Source: Thunnus maccoyii (lineage: Eukaryota > Chordata > Actinopteri > Scombriformes > Scombridae). Taken from it: a stretch of DNA of 64,000 nucleotides. Each line of letters starts with the position of its first letter. Within the stretch, counting starts at the first letter, position 1. The DNA lies in contig NC_056552.1 in NCBI RefSeq assembly GCF_910596095.1, forward strand, positions 16,131,111 to 16,195,110, in the 5' to 3' direction. Below are positions 62,142 through 64,000 of the stretch, one piece after another. A program made the position numbers and the translations under genes. The notes beneath the pieces were generated by a model. That model was not told where the DNA came from. It searched no databases and was given only the letters and a program-made list of their open reading frames with translations.

Positions 62142-64000
62142 ATGATGTATTCTTTCAAAATCACCCCAAACCACTTGCTGCTGTGTGTCTTCCTGAGTCT
62201 ACTTCGGGTAAGTTTTTTTTAACTTCTACTTTGATAGTGATCAGATAGTGTACCTTTATTCACCAGAAAGTTACCCTCAACAAAAGGAAACAATACAGTG
62301 ACAAAACCACAGAGATTCAGTGCGCGATATGCTCCATACCAAAGTTTTGACAGTGGAGTTTAATAGTCTGAAATATCAAAATGTACATTGTACAGAAAAC
62401 AAAAAAGAATATTGAACAGCATAAGGATGATGGACTTTTTCAGATGGTGAAATATGAATTTATTATTTCCCAGCTGCAGTTATGTTTTCTCACTCACTTT
62501 CTCAGAGACACAAAAGCATGATTGAGGAAATAACTTGTTAAGTTTAAAACAGAAAGGGAGCTGTACCTCCAATATGTATTGTTAACTTTATTTTATATTC
62601 TAGACAAGCGGATGATCTGTATCTGGATACTGTTTTGTATTATAGCCTATATTTATTAAAAAATATAGTATTTGACTGTTATAATAGGGAAATAAATATA
62701 GCGCATGGAAGATATTTTAAGAACCTATTGTGCACAAATATCTGTATTCAGTGAATGTGTTTTGCTATTATTTTAAAAAAGCAATGATGTGACAGTTCTG
62801 TCTGACTTAATCTTTCTGTCTGCTCATTAACCAGCATATGTTAGGTGTTGTACTTGTAGATTTAAAAGTAGAAGTACAATATGCAAAAAAAGAAAAAAAA
62901 AAAGAATTCTGGACCATAATTTGCATCTGAAGATCTCTGTTTCCTCAAGGTTCATACACATCAATATCACATATTTGTCTTAGAAAGTTTTGTCTACCTA
63001 TAAGGGAACTGTTGAGTAGAAAGTAGAGTAGAACTTGTTTTTTGGATATTCCCGTCATGCTGCTTGTTCACAGTACAGGTACAATATGATATACATACAA
63101 GATAAAAGCAGAAATATTATTACTGCATTAGAGTTCTGTCAACGGTGTCGATTCCATAGCTAGGTGAACACTTCTGGCAATTTTGTGAATTATGAAATTA
63201 AACTTTGATATTTTTGGGATTAGGTGCGCCCCAATGATTCTGTTGCTGTTCTGCTTTTAGGGTGCCACTAACTCCAACACAAGATCAACACCAGGTACAA
63301 CGCTGACAAGAACAAAGACAAAAACACAACAAACTAAAATGTCAACCACTCCACTGACAACCACAACCATTCTGACAACTAAACCACTGCTGTCCTTTAC
63401 ATTTGTTTGGTGACATGTCTGCTTTTCTTTTTATTATAAGTGCAGACTTGTGTGTTTTTAAAATGAAACTGTCAACTCTTTGTCTTTTTTTCTTTTTAGC
63501 TCCTGTAGATGTAAAGAGCGTGAAGGTGTTGGGTCAAAATGAGAGCAGTATAACTCTGATGTGGGACAAGGTTAACAACATCTCAACATACTTCCTGGAG
63601 TATGTTAACAATGACAGTGTCAAGGTGGACAATATCAATGCACCTCATCAAGAGACATCGGTTACACATGTGGTCGCTCATTTGAGTGCTGGGACAAAAT
63701 ATAATTTTTCTCTCGTTACATTTAATGGAGCCAACAGCCCTGGATACAGTTTTTCTGCTGTCACTGGTAGGTGATGTTTGAGTATACATTTGGATTCAGG
63801 CACCTTTGATATGCAAATCAAAGATGAACAGCTATGTTTACTTGTACTTGTATTTTCCATTTATACACTCACTCCTATTTATCAGTTGAGCAACATAAAA
63901 CTCGCAGCAGCTAATACAGAGACATGGTGATATATATTTACAAGGATGACTGTCTCTTTATATTCTAGCACCTCTTAATGCGAAAGAGTTCAAATCAGAT
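62142..64000 (+). CDS. ptprh: Receptor-type tyrosine phosphatase (PTPRH-like), 5' part, truncated at right edge
   Basis: Exons seen: 62142-62207, 63261-63294, 63500-63766, and 63969 to the edge; phases join cleanly (0, 1, 1). The first exon encodes a signal peptide (MMYSFKITPNHLLLCVFLSL). A short Thr/Ser linker follows, then one fibronectin type III module of about 89 residues in a single exon (from APVDVKSVKVLGQNESSITL, with the family W in LMWDKV and the YNFSLVTFNGA strand). A second module starts APLNAKEF. Phase-1 single-exon FN3 modules are typical of PTPRB/H/J receptors. The phosphatase domain is outside the window, so assignment to PTPRH rests on its place next to SYT5 and DNAAF3, as in human. 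Confidence 0.65.

Overview
The window looks like nuclear DNA of a teleost fish, probably a spiny-rayed (percomorph) one. The genes are intron-rich with GT-AG splice sites. The proteins are vertebrate. Intergenic and intronic DNA is full of short inverted-repeat elements and (TG)n/(TA)n tracts of the kind common in fish genomes. Six multi-exon genes could be rebuilt exon by exon, and five of them close as full reading frames with consistent splice phases. There are no bacterial, viral or plasmid features.

Layout. 1-130 (-): possible edge of an unknown gene with a hydrophobic N-terminus. 253-1076: inverted-repeat element. 1.3-2.0 kb: CpG/GA-rich promoter-like block. 2717-14317 (+): brsk1-like SAD kinase, 19 coding exons, 861 aa, with a long 3' UTR. 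17.6-18.5 kb: nested repeats. 18.6-35.3 kb (+): carnitine palmitoyltransferase 1 (cpt1, 785 aa), with two alternative versions of one internal exon. 38.4-44.1 kb (+): tnnt1, slow skeletal troponin T (246 aa), with a TATA promoter and N-terminal micro-exons. 44.6-49.3 kb (-): dnaaf3, dynein arm assembly factor (451 aa), with an RFX X-box at its promoter. 51.2-55.8 kb (-): syt5-like synaptotagmin (423 aa) with a histidine-rich lumenal tail. 58.0-60.1 kb (-): ferritin (174 aa) lacking most ferroxidase ligands. 62.1 kb to the right edge (+): ptprh-like receptor phosphatase with fibronectin type III modules, truncated.

From memory of the human map, BRSK1, TNNT1, DNAAF3, SYT5 and PTPRH all lie close together in 19q13.42, with CPT1C and FTL further along 19q13.3. 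The window is therefore a rearranged fish counterpart of that block, and this supports the choice of paralogue names. The genes do not form one pathway: they serve neuronal polarity and exocytosis (brsk1, syt5), fatty-acid oxidation (cpt1), muscle contraction (tnnt1), cilia (dnaaf3), iron storage (ferritin) and surface signalling (ptprh).

The most interesting points are: the pair of in-phase, mutually incompatible exons in cpt1; the ferritin that seems to lack both a ferroxidase centre and a recognisable iron-responsive element, with a near-perfect 50-bp inverted repeat upstream; the 12-histidine repeat in the synaptotagmin lumenal domain; the X-box at dnaaf3; several unusual splice-site arrangements in brsk1; and several different TTAA-flanked inverted-repeat families.
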